Shown here: one piece after another, positions 1 through 5,753 of the stretch
Numbering within the stretch: the first letter of the stretch is position 1
How the letters are laid out: the number at the start of each line of letters is the position of its first letter
Source: Bacteroidales bacterium
GTDB lineage: Bacteria; Bacteroidota; Bacteroidia; Bacteroidales; UBA7960
Assembly (NCBI GenBank): GCA_007128045.1
Contig: SKYG01000083.1
Coordinates: 1-5,753 of the forward strand
Length of the DNA: 5,753 nt
Reading direction: 5' to 3'
The notes under the pieces: model-generated
Database searches by the model: none
Seen by the model: only the letters and a program-made list of their open reading frames with translations
Told to the model about the DNA's origin: nothing
Made by a program: the position numbers and the translations under genes

Positions 1-1
1 A

Positions 2-247
2 AGAAGTTTCAGGAAGGAAGCTGAATCAAATATGACAGGAAGCGCAGGTCAAAAAAGAGTTCCCAAAGATTTCTTTGATAAGTACAAAACAATATGTCCG
101 CCCATTTCACTTCAACTCCAATTTGCACAACGCATTCAGGAAATCAAATCCCAGAAAGCACTGGCAGAAAAGGCACTGGAAAAGTCGGATGAGTTATTTA
201 ACAGCCTGTTGCAAAAGGCCTTTAGCGGTGAATTATTAATTAATTAA
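2..247 (+). CDS. hsdS: Type I restriction-modification specificity subunit HsdS, C-terminal fragment (5' end outside window)
   Basis: The reading frame is open from the first base of the window to the TAA at 245-247, so the ATG at 32 is an internal methionine rather than a start. The 81 visible residues are the typical end of HsdS. They contain a TGSAGQKRVP segment closing the second target-recognition domain, then a PPISLQLQFAQRI segment. A charged amphipathic helix rich in E, K and A follows (about the last 45 residues), ending in an LLQKAFSGELL tail. In HsdS that helix is part of the conserved coiled coil that spaces the two recognition domains and contacts the HsdM methylase subunits. The DNA sequence recognised cannot be inferred because the recognition domains are almost entirely outside the window. 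hsdM is expected further upstream. The family assignment is firm. Confidence 0.93.
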   Translation, partial: RSFRKEAESNMTGSAGQKRVPKDFFDKYKTICPPISLQLQFAQRIQEIKSQKALAEKALEKSDELFNSLLQKAFSGELLIN

Positions 248-262
248 CACTTAGTGTTTATT
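242..262. promoter_or_regulatory. Palindrome at the hsdS stop codon, candidate operator
   Basis: AACACT (246-251), a single central T (252) and AGTGTT (253-258) form a perfect 6-bp inverted repeat. Beyond one mismatched pair (245/259) it continues for three more matching pairs (242-244 with 260-262), so 9 of 10 arm positions pair. With so small a centre it suits a dimeric DNA-binding protein better than an RNA hairpin. It lies just upstream of a promoter-like box and of the higB remnant, where HigA-type repressors normally bind. Binding by the HigA-like protein encoded at 436-1533 is inference. Confidence 0.5.
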
Positions 263-277
263 TTATTATTACCTTTG
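244..277 (+). promoter_or_regulatory. Candidate promoter for the higA-hsdR segment
   Basis: TACCTTTG at 270-277 matches the Bacteroidota -7 consensus TAnnTTTG exactly and sits after an AT-rich tract (258-270). No good TTTG -33 element is present at the expected distance. Read as a sigma-70 type site, TTAACA (244-249) lies 17 bp before TATTAC (267-272), which is 5 of 6 and 4 of 6 matches. On either reading transcription would begin near 280-285, at about the old higB start codon. The palindrome at 242-262 overlaps the upstream part, as expected for repression. AT-rich intergenic DNA often gives such matches by chance. Confidence 0.35.
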
Positions 278-279
278 CA

Positions 280-422
280 ATGAATATCTCCTTCAAGCAA
301 AAGAAATTAAGAGACTGCGCCAACAACCCCACGAATCGCCGGTTCCGGTCAACGAACACGGGCAGTATATCTGGTTTGAAATTAAAGGGATAGAAATTAT
401 TGAAATCGAAGATTACCATTAG
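280..422 (+). pseudogene. higB: higB-type toxin gene remnant (internal deletion and frame change)
   Basis: The ATG at 280 opens a frame beginning MNISFKQKKLRDC, which resembles the N-terminus of RelE-superfamily HigB toxins. It ends at a TAG at 391-393 after only 37 codons. A second frame, ending at the TAG at 420-422, reads PVPVNEHGQYIWFEIKG and then IEIIEIEDYH. This resembles the C-terminus of the same family (a P-x-P-x-x-E-D-G-like turn, then a beta strand ending EDYH). From memory, intact HigB proteins of this type are about 90-115 residues; the 143 bases here can hold fewer than 50. The central part with the catalytic basic residues appears to be missing, and the two ends are out of frame. 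The position, directly before a higA-like gene with the stop overlapping its ribosome binding site, is that of a normal higBA pair. No ribosome binding site is seen before 280. A novel short peptide cannot be excluded. Confidence 0.62.
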
Positions 423-426
423 GAGG
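421..426 (+). promoter_or_regulatory. Strong Shine-Dalgarno site (AGGAGG) for the higA-like gene
   Basis: AGGAGG ends 9 bases before the ATG at 436. It fixes the start there rather than at the in-frame TTG at 400. The site overlaps the TAG (420-422) that ends the higB remnant, which would have coupled toxin and antitoxin translation in the intact pair. A site this strong stands out if the host is a Bacteroidota member, where Shine-Dalgarno use is usually weak. Confidence 0.8.
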
Positions 427-435
427 CCTAAACAA

Positions 436-1533
436 ATGCGTACCATAAACAATCAGTATTACCCGGAAACAGTGACTCATCCCGGGATTACGCTCAGTGA
501 AAGACTGAATGAACTTGGCATGGGCTCCAAGGAGTTTGCCGTGCGTACCGGCAAGCCCGAAAAAACCATCAGCCACATCCTATCAGGTGAAGGTTCTATC
601 ACCCCTGAAATGGCTGTAATGTTTGAAGATGTGTTGCAAATACCCGCCAACTTCTGGCTCAACAGGCAAAAACAATACAACGAGGCCATTGCACGTCAGA
701 AAAGAAAAGAAGATCTGGTGGCTGCCGTAGAATGGTCAAAACAGTTCCCCTATTCCGACATGGCCCGTCTTGGCTGGGTAAAGGTTACAAGACACCCGGA
801 GGAAAAAGTAAGTAATCTTTTTCAGTATTTCAGTATTGCCACCCCCAAAGCTTTTGAGGATTATTATTTTAGACAAAAGCTAAAGGTAAGATTCAGGATA
901 TCGCTTGCACGCACCAAAAAACCCTTCGCTTTTGCAGCCTGGTTGCGCCAGGGCGAAATCAAGGCAAATGAGATGAAAGCGCTTCCTTACGATGCCAGGA
1001 AGTTCGAGTCAAGCCTTTTTGAAATTAAGAACCTGATGGTAAGCCATCCGGATGACTTTTTTCAGCAACTTCAAAGTATTTGCATGGAAGCAGGCGTAAA
1101 GGTCGTTTACACACCTTGTCTGCCAGGAGCTTCAGCTCATGGGTCAACCCGCTGGCTGGGCGATAATCCTTTGATACAGCTCTCGGCCCGTTATAAACAA
1201 AACGATATCTTCTGGTTCACCTTTTTTCACGAAGCTGCCCATATTTTAAAACATGGAAAGAAGTTTGTAACCCTTGAAAGTGTGAACTTTAGTCCTGAAG
1301 ACAAGGAGAAGGAAGAGGAAGCCAACCAGTTTGCCATTGAGTGGACTTTTTCTTCTGATCAGGAGAAGGAAGTTTTGGCACAAGCCTGTTTAACTGAAGA
1401 ATCCATTGTGGCATTTTCCAAAAAATTCAACACCCACCCTGCCATGATCATCGGGCGGCTCCATCATAAAGAGATTGTACATTACAGCGTTGGCAGGAAG
1501 TTTATTAAACCCATTGATTTAAGCGAAAATTGA
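436..1533 (+). CDS. higA: HigA-family XRE antitoxin fused to ImmA/IrrE-type zinc metallopeptidase
   Basis: The product has 365 residues. Residues 1-90 are a HigA-type helix-turn-helix: a THPG-x-TLSERL entry, the recognition region around GKPEKTISHILSGEGSITPE (about 39-58), then the IPANFWLNRQ segment after the domain. Residues 90-235 are a helical linker found in long HigA proteins. Residues 235-345 are an ImmA/IrrE-like metallopeptidase with HEAAH at 265-269 (zinc ligands H265 and H269, catalytic E266) inside FWFTFFHEAAHIL. The likely third ligand is E295 in EEEANQFA. Plain HigA antitoxins are about 100 residues; this one is over three times longer because of the protease part. The ATG at 436 is chosen for its AGGAGG. 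The partner toxin gene upstream is degraded, so the protein is probably no longer a simple antitoxin. It sits between hsdS and hsdR and overlaps the hsdR start by 4 bases. Likely roles are autorepression at the upstream palindrome or proteolysis of a regulator; both are inference. The domain assignment is firm and the substrate is unknown. Confidence 0.88.
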   Translation: MRTINNQYYPETVTHPGITLSERLNELGMGSKEFAVRTGKPEKTISHILSGEGSITPEMAVMFEDVLQIPANFWLNRQKQYNEAIARQKRKEDLVAAVEWSKQFPYSDMARLGWVKVTRHPEEKVSNLFQYFSIATPKAFEDYYFRQKLKVRFRISLARTKKPFAFAAWLRQGEIKANEMKALPYDARKFESSLFEIKNLMVSHPDDFFQQLQSICMEAGVKVVYTPCLPGASAHGSTRWLGDNPLIQLSARYKQNDIFWFTFFHEAAHILKHGKKFVTLESVNFSPEDKEKEEEANQFAIEWTFSSDQEKEVLAQACLTEESIVAFSKKFNTHPAMIIGRLHHKEIVHYSVGRKFIKPIDLSEN

Positions 1534-4500
1534 GCAACTTTCTCTTTCTTCAAAGCACCTGGCCTGAAATTTTTCAAGAGGCCACCGAAGCCGAAGCCCT
1601 GACCTTCAGCTCACCCAAGGCTTGTGCCATGATTTGCAGAAGCGCTCTGGAGAAGGCGGTAAGGTGGCTGTATGCCAATGACCCTGACCTCAATGAACCC
1701 TACGATACCCGGCTGGCCGCCCTGACGCATGAACAATGCTTCAAAGACATCCTTAAGCCATCCATGTTTCGTGAAATCAACCTGATTCGCAAGCTGGGCA
1801 ATAATGCAGCTCACGGAGAAAGCATCAGCCATGGAGAATCGCTGGTGGCCATAAAAAACCTGTTTCGTTTTCTAAGCTTCCTTGCATTGTATTATGCCAA
1901 AGAAGAACCAAGCATTCCTACCTTTGATGAATCGCTGATTCCCACAGGCAGGGAGCTCGAAGTAAAGCAAGCTCAACTGGACCGCCTGCGTGATGAACTG
2001 GAAGCCAGAAACCAACAAGTAATCAATGAGCGAAAAGCACTTGAAGAGAAAGCCCACAGCATTGAACTGCTGCAAAAGCAACTTGCAGCGGAGAAACAGG
2101 CCATTAAAGTGCGTAAAACCTATCGGGAACAAACGCATGATATAGAGCAGGAAATTCCGTTGCTGGTATCAGAGAAACGAACCCGCAAGCTATATATTGA
2201 CCAGTCGCTGAAAGAAGCAGGCTGGTCGAGGCTACGGGAAGGCTACGAACTTGAGTTCGAGGTAACCGGAATGCCTTTAAGTACCAATCCCAGTGGCAAA
2301 GGCTATGTAGATTACGTTTTATGGGGTGATGATGGGAAGCCCCTCGCCGTAATCGAAGCAAAACGTACCATGGAAGATGTGCATAAAGGCAGGCACCAGG
2401 CGACACTGTATGCCGATTGCATGGAAAAAAGCTTTGGAAGACGTCCGTTGATATATTATTCCAATGGTTTTGAGACCTATTTCTGGGATGACTGCTTTTA
2501 CCCTGAAAGGGAGCTGCAGGGATTCCACAAAAAGGATGAATTGCAGTTGCTGATTAGCCGTCGCCAGGAGAGAAAGGATATTCGGGACTTTAAAATAAAC
2601 GGCCAGATAGTTGAGCGCAAGTACCAGTTAGAGTCAATTCAAAGGGTAGCAGAGGCTTTTGCCCGTAAAACTGCCGATGGCACACTGACAGGTGGCGCCC
2701 GAAAAGCTTTGCTTGTCATGGCAACGGGCACTGGAAAGACCAGAACGGCCATTGCCATAGTGGATATGCTGACTAAGTGCAACTGGGCCAAACGGGTACT
2801 GTTTCTTGCCGACAGAAACGCACTTGTTACGCAGGCCAAAAATGCATTTGGCGAGTTCCTCCCCGATTTATCATCCATCGATCTTACTAAAGAGAAAGAA
2901 GACCCCGGAACAAGGTTGGTTTTCAGCACGTATCCAAGCATGATGAACAAAATTGACCAGCTAAAATCCGAGAAGAGCAGGTTTTATGGGGCTGGTCATT
3001 TTGACCTGGTAATCATTGATGAGGCACATCGGTCTGTTTACCAGAAGTACGGTGCCATTTTTCAATATTTTGATTCACTGCTGATCGGACTCACTGCTAC
3101 TCCCAAGAAAGAAATTGATCGCAACACATACGAACTATTCGACATTGAGGATGACAATCCCACCTTTGCCTATGAGCTTGACCAGGCCGTTAAAGACAAG
3201 TTCCTGGTTCCTCCAAAGGCCATGTCTGTACCCTTAAAATTTTTAAGAGAGGGCATAAAGTACAGCGAGTTATCTGAAAAAGAGAAGCAGGAATACGAAG
3301 AGAAGTTTGGTGATCCTACCACTGGTGAAGCCCCTGAAGAGATCGGCAGCGAGGCACTTAACAAATGGCTTTTTAACACCGATACCGTTGACAAGGTGCT
3401 TAATTACCTCATGCAATATGGCATTAAGGTTCAGGGTGGCGATAAGCTGGGCAAGTCAATCATCTTCGCCAAAAACCATGAACATGCTATTTTTATTGAA
3501 GAACGTTTTAACAAGCTGTTTCCCGAATACCAGGGCAAGTTCCTGAGGGTGATTGACAATTATGAAAGCAAGGCCCAGGATTTGCTTGAACGATTTACAG
3601 ATCCTTTTCAAGAGAAAAATCCACAGGTTGCCGTGTCGGTCGACATGCTCGACACTGGCATTGATGCCCCCAGGGTGGTGAACCTTGTCTTCTTTAAGAT
3701 GGTCAAATCTTATGTAAAGTTTTGGCAAATGGTTGGGCGTGGCACCAGGCTATGTCTGAATCTTTTCGGACCGAACGACCATAAAACCCACTTCCTGATA
3801 TTCGACTTTTGCCAGAATCTCGAGTTTTTTGAAGCCAATCCCGAGGGTGTGGGTGGCAAGTCAGTAAAAAGCCTTACCCAGCGAATTTATGAAATGAAAC
3901 TGGATGTGATCATGGGTATAAGAGAAGCTGAAAATGCCACCGAATCAGAAGAAGCGTTGGCCTGCGAATACGCAGCCCAGCTGCATCTTCTGGTCAGGAC
4001 TTTCGACTATGCACGTTTCCAGGTAAAAATGAACCTTCGTTACGTACTGGAGTATTCAAACGCTGAACGCTGGGAAAGCCTCTCAAAAGGCGATATACTT
4101 GATATCAAGAAATATCTTGCTCCACTGGTTTTACCCGATGAAAACGAACATGAACTTGCCCGTAGGTTTGATGTGCTGATGCTCAGCACGCTGCTTGCCT
4201 TGCTTCAGGGAAGGGAATACAGTCATTTTGTGGGCAAGATCGCCGGATTGGCATATGCGCTGGAAGCAAAGAAAAATATACCAGCTGTGAAAGCACAGCT
4301 ACCGACCATTAAAGAGGTGCAAACAGAAACCTTCTGGAATATCGCAAATGCAAAACGTCTTGAGGAAGTAAGGAAAGCAATGCGTGACCTGATGAAATTC
4401 CTTGATGCCCAGACTCAGGAAAATGTATATACCAACCTTGAAGATGAACTTAATACTTCTGATGTTGAAATAAAACCCTTAATAAAGATATCAACCCAAC

Positions 4501-4970
4501 TCCAGTCATATCGTGACCGGGTTGAAGCCTATATCAGGAAAAACAGGCATCATCTTACGATTCAGAAATTAAGAGGCAATGTGCCCATAACCGCTGATGA
4601 ACTCAATGCGTTGGAAAACATGCTGTTTGATGGTGATGAAAGAGGAACAAAAACAGATTATGTTATGGAGTATGGCGACCAGCCTTTGGGTGTGTTTATC
4701 CGAAGCATTGTTGGGCTTGATATTGAAGCAGCCAACGAAGCATTTTCCGTGTTTTTACAATCGGGGAATCTGAGGGCAGATCAGATGACATTTATCAACA
4801 ACATCATCATGTTCGTGGAGAAAAATGGCACCATAGATGCCGGGATGCTGTTCGAGTCACCATTTACCGATGTCAACGACCAGGGATTGTTAGGAGTGTT
4901 TGACGAAGCAGATGCGTATAAGGTAATCAGCATACTTGAAAAGATCAATCAGAATGCCGGGGTGGCATAA
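1530..4970 (+). CDS. hsdR: Type I restriction enzyme motor and nuclease subunit HsdR (EcoEI/EcoAI-like, type IB style)
   Basis: A complete subunit of 1146 residues that translocates DNA with ATP and cuts far from the unmethylated target recognised by HsdS. Domain order: a DUF4145-like helical domain (about 20-125, with RKLGNNAAHG at 87-96); a charged coiled coil (about 140-205); a PD-(D/E)xK nuclease with D261, E276 and K278 (IEAK) and a QxxxY motif (Q290, Y294); then a superfamily 2 helicase motor. The motor shows Walker A ATGTGKT at 398-404, DEAH at 497-500, TAT at 522-524 and QMVGRGTR at 733-740. The rest is the EcoEI-type C-terminal region that docks on the methylase core. All key motifs are intact, so the protein should be active. 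The start is TTG at 1530: the frame has a stop at 1515-1517 and the family characteristically begins MSNF. The TTG overlaps the TGA of the upstream gene (1531-1533) and has no Shine-Dalgarno site, which points to translational coupling. No clear terminator follows. Confidence 0.96.
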   Translation: MSNFLFLQSTWPEIFQEATEAEALTFSSPKACAMICRSALEKAVRWLYANDPDLNEPYDTRLAALTHEQCFKDILKPSMFREINLIRKLGNNAAHGESISHGESLVAIKNLFRFLSFLALYYAKEEPSIPTFDESLIPTGRELEVKQAQLDRLRDELEARNQQVINERKALEEKAHSIELLQKQLAAEKQAIKVRKTYREQTHDIEQEIPLLVSEKRTRKLYIDQSLKEAGWSRLREGYELEFEVTGMPLSTNPSGKGYVDYVLWGDDGKPLAVIEAKRTMEDVHKGRHQATLYADCMEKSFGRRPLIYYSNGFETYFWDDCFYPERELQGFHKKDELQLLISRRQERKDIRDFKINGQIVERKYQLESIQRVAEAFARKTADGTLTGGARKALLVMATGTGKTRTAIAIVDMLTKCNWAKRVLFLADRNALVTQAKNAFGEFLPDLSSIDLTKEKEDPGTRLVFSTYPSMMNKIDQLKSEKSRFYGAGHFDLVIIDEAHRSVYQKYGAIFQYFDSLLIGLTATPKKEIDRNTYELFDIEDDNPTFAYELDQAVKDKFLVPPKAMSVPLKFLREGIKYSELSEKEKQEYEEKFGDPTTGEAPEEIGSEALNKWLFNTDTVDKVLNYLMQYGIKVQGGDKLGKSIIFAKNHEHAIFIEERFNKLFPEYQGKFLRVIDNYESKAQDLLERFTDPFQEKNPQVAVSVDMLDTGIDAPRVVNLVFFKMVKSYVKFWQMVGRGTRLCLNLFGPNDHKTHFLIFDFCQNLEFFEANPEGVGGKSVKSLTQRIYEMKLDVIMGIREAENATESEEALACEYAAQLHLLVRTFDYARFQVKMNLRYVLEYSNAERWESLSKGDILDIKKYLAPLVLPDENEHELARRFDVLMLSTLLALLQGREYSHFVGKIAGLAYALEAKKNIPAVKAQLPTIKEVQTETFWNIANAKRLEEVRKAMRDLMKFLDAQTQENVYTNLEDELNTSDVEIKPLIKISTQLQSYRDRVEAYIRKNRHHLTIQKLRGNVPITADELNALENMLFDGDERGTKTDYVMEYGDQPLGVFIRSIVGLDIEAANEAFSVFLQSGNLRADQMTFINNIIMFVEKNGTIDAGMLFESPFTDVNDQGLLGVFDEADAYKVISILEKINQNAGVA

Positions 4971-4979
4971 ATGATATGG

Positions 4980-5008
4980 TTGAGGATACTCACGCTTTCA
5001 GATATAAT
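4980..5008 (+). promoter_or_regulatory. Sigma-70-like promoter in the hsdR-downstream gap
   Basis: TTGAGG (4980-4985, 4 of 6 to TTGACA) and a perfect TATAAT (5003-5008) are separated by exactly 17 bp. Initiation would fall near 5015, leaving a leader of about 16 bases before the ATG at 5031. The 60-bp gap holds nothing else recognisable and no hairpin terminator. If the host is Bacteroidota its main sigma factor prefers TAnnTTTG; the nearest such sequence here is TAATATTG (about 5017-5024), with one mismatch. The match could be chance in AT-rich DNA. Confidence 0.45.
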
Positions 5009-5030
5009 CTCATATTAATATTGGTAAAGT

Positions 5031-5753
5031 ATGGAAATGACTGATGCACATCTTAAGCTAATTGATGATCATATTAAATTCCTAAAGGAGAGTAAAAACA
5101 AAGATGAAGCCTATAAATGGGAAGCCATTGATCATTTTCAATCTCATTGGAATATTGATGCGAAAGATTTTTCGGCTATGTTTCATGTCGCTTTTCAAAA
5201 ACGGGCAAACCTGTTCTACCAAAATTCATGGGGTTTTATATCAAAGCTAGTCAAGCATTTCCCGGAAAAGGCACGAGAAATGTTCCGTGAATTATACAAT
5301 GAGAAAATTGGTGTTGATATCAGGCTTAAAAACTTCCAGGAGCAAGGTCGCATTATTGTGCCGGAAGTGATGAAGGCAACTGGCAAAGGCAAGCTTAAAC
5401 ATCAGCAGGATGAAAGAACTATGTCCGTTTACCTGGCTTTTATGTATCCAGACAGACACTTTATTTTTAAAGATAGCTTTTACCAGACCATTTGTGCTCT
5501 TTACCAGGAAAAATCACGACCAGCCGGAGAAAAATACCAGCATTTCTGTGAACTTGCAGAAAAGTTCAAAGCGAAACATGTAATTCCTGGTTCACCAGTA
5601 ATGGATTTGTACAGGACAATTCAGGAAAAGCCAAGCTGGGAAGACACAAATTTAATTGTTCAAAATGTTTTATACGTTAGCGGTTATATTAAAACTGAAC
5701 ATCCACCCATAATGAGTCTTGACTTTATGAAGAAACATCCAATTAACCTAATC
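5031..5753 (+). CDS. N-terminal part of a probable McrB-like AAA+ restriction/defence protein (3' end outside window)
   Basis: An open frame of 241 codons runs without a stop to the window edge. The visible part begins MEMTDAHLKLIDDHIKFLKE. Recognisable family-like blocks are YKWEAIDHFQSHWNIDAKDF (about residues 28-47), AMFHVAFQKRANLF, the KAREMFRELYNE helix, HQQDERTMSVYLAFMYPDRH (about 126-145) and a later NLIVQNVLYVSGY. This helical, aromatic-rich arrangement resembles the N-terminal domain I recall from Bacteroidota McrB-like AAA+ proteins, where it precedes the nucleotide-binding domain and probably reads or binds DNA. The AAA+ part and any McrC-like nuclease partner would be downstream and cannot be seen, so the assignment is provisional. 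The start is ATG 5031; ATG 5037 is an in-frame alternative, and neither has a good Shine-Dalgarno site. The DNA looks visibly more AT-rich than hsdR, and a promoter-like pair precedes it, so it may be a separate unit. Confidence 0.6.
   Translation, partial: MEMTDAHLKLIDDHIKFLKESKNKDEAYKWEAIDHFQSHWNIDAKDFSAMFHVAFQKRANLFYQNSWGFISKLVKHFPEKAREMFRELYNEKIGVDIRLKNFQEQGRIIVPEVMKATGKGKLKHQQDERTMSVYLAFMYPDRHFIFKDSFYQTICALYQEKSRPAGEKYQHFCELAEKFKAKHVIPGSPVMDLYRTIQEKPSWEDTNLIVQNVLYVSGYIKTEHPPIMSLDFMKKHPINLI

Noticed and set aside
32..247. ATG at 32 as the start of a separate 71-residue gene
   Set aside because: The frame is open upstream to the window edge and the residues before the ATG continue the HsdS-like sequence, so this is the inside of hsdS.
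246..270. Intrinsic terminator after hsdS
   Set aside because: The stem would be only about 5 bp of mostly A-T pairs with a 3-base loop and an interrupted T tract; an operator-type palindrome fits better.
280..393. A functional 37-residue peptide gene
   Set aside because: There is no ribosome binding site, the second half has no recognisable character, and the HigB-like C-terminus lies in another frame; a decayed gene explains it better. Not fully excluded.
400..435. TTG at 400 as the start of the higA-like gene
   Set aside because: The extra 12 codons overlap the Shine-Dalgarno site itself, and ATG 436 has a well-placed AGGAGG and the usual HigA N-terminus.
258..452. Antisense reading frame opposite the higB remnant
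   Set aside because: It has no ribosome binding site and no family resemblance, and it lies opposite the remnant and the higA start; it is a chance frame.
1611..3728. Several antisense frames of 69-103 codons, and a + frame at 3307-3546, within hsdR
   Set aside because: hsdR is intact with all motifs. These are out-of-frame shadows of its codon bias, with no start signals and low-complexity translations.
4971..5018. 15-residue open frame starting right after the hsdR stop
   Set aside because: It is too short, has no known family, and overlaps the promoter-like boxes; the ATG next to TAA is probably chance.
1..5753. CRISPR arrays, tRNA or rRNA genes, insertion sequences, attachment-site repeats
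   Set aside because: No repeated units with spacers, no cloverleaf or rRNA-like segments, no transposase or terminal inverted repeats were seen on reading; the window is almost fully coding.

Overview
The window looks like part of a bacterial defence island. It holds the distal half of a type I restriction-modification (R-M) operon, all on the + strand, followed by the start of a second gene that is probably also for defence. Protein style (HigA/HigB type, HsdR type, the N-terminal domain of the last gene), moderate GC and a TAnnTTTG-like promoter box suggest a Bacteroidota (Bacteroidetes) genome. This is an inference from pattern recognition only; no search was run.

Layout. (1) 2-247: C-terminal end of the specificity subunit HsdS; the rest of hsdS, and presumably hsdM, lie upstream of the window. 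(2) 242-279: a compact regulatory patch with a 21-bp near-perfect palindrome overlapping the hsdS stop codon, followed by a Bacteroidota-like promoter box. (3) 280-422: a degraded higB toxin gene. A HigB-like N-terminus and a HigB-like C-terminus survive in two different reading frames, and most of the middle is missing. (4) 436-1533: an intact fusion of a HigA-type XRE antitoxin with an ImmA/IrrE-type zinc metallopeptidase (HEAAH). (5) 1530-4970: the complete motor/nuclease subunit HsdR, which starts at a TTG overlapping the stop codon of the previous gene by 4 bases. (6) 4971-5030: a 60-bp AT-rich gap with a TTGAGG-17 bp-TATAAT promoter-like pair. (7) 5031 to the window end: the 5' part of a gene whose N-terminal domain resembles that of McrB-like AAA+ restriction proteins.

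How the genes may work together. HsdS supplies target recognition and HsdR supplies ATP-driven translocation and cleavage. The gene between them looks like an antitoxin that outlived its toxin and is translationally coupled to hsdR. The combination of an orphan DNA-binding protease, a palindrome and promoter box just before it, and a weak coupled start for the restriction subunit suggests a controller of restriction activity. That role is a hypothesis. The downstream McrB-like gene would add a second layer, probably transcribed from its own promoter.
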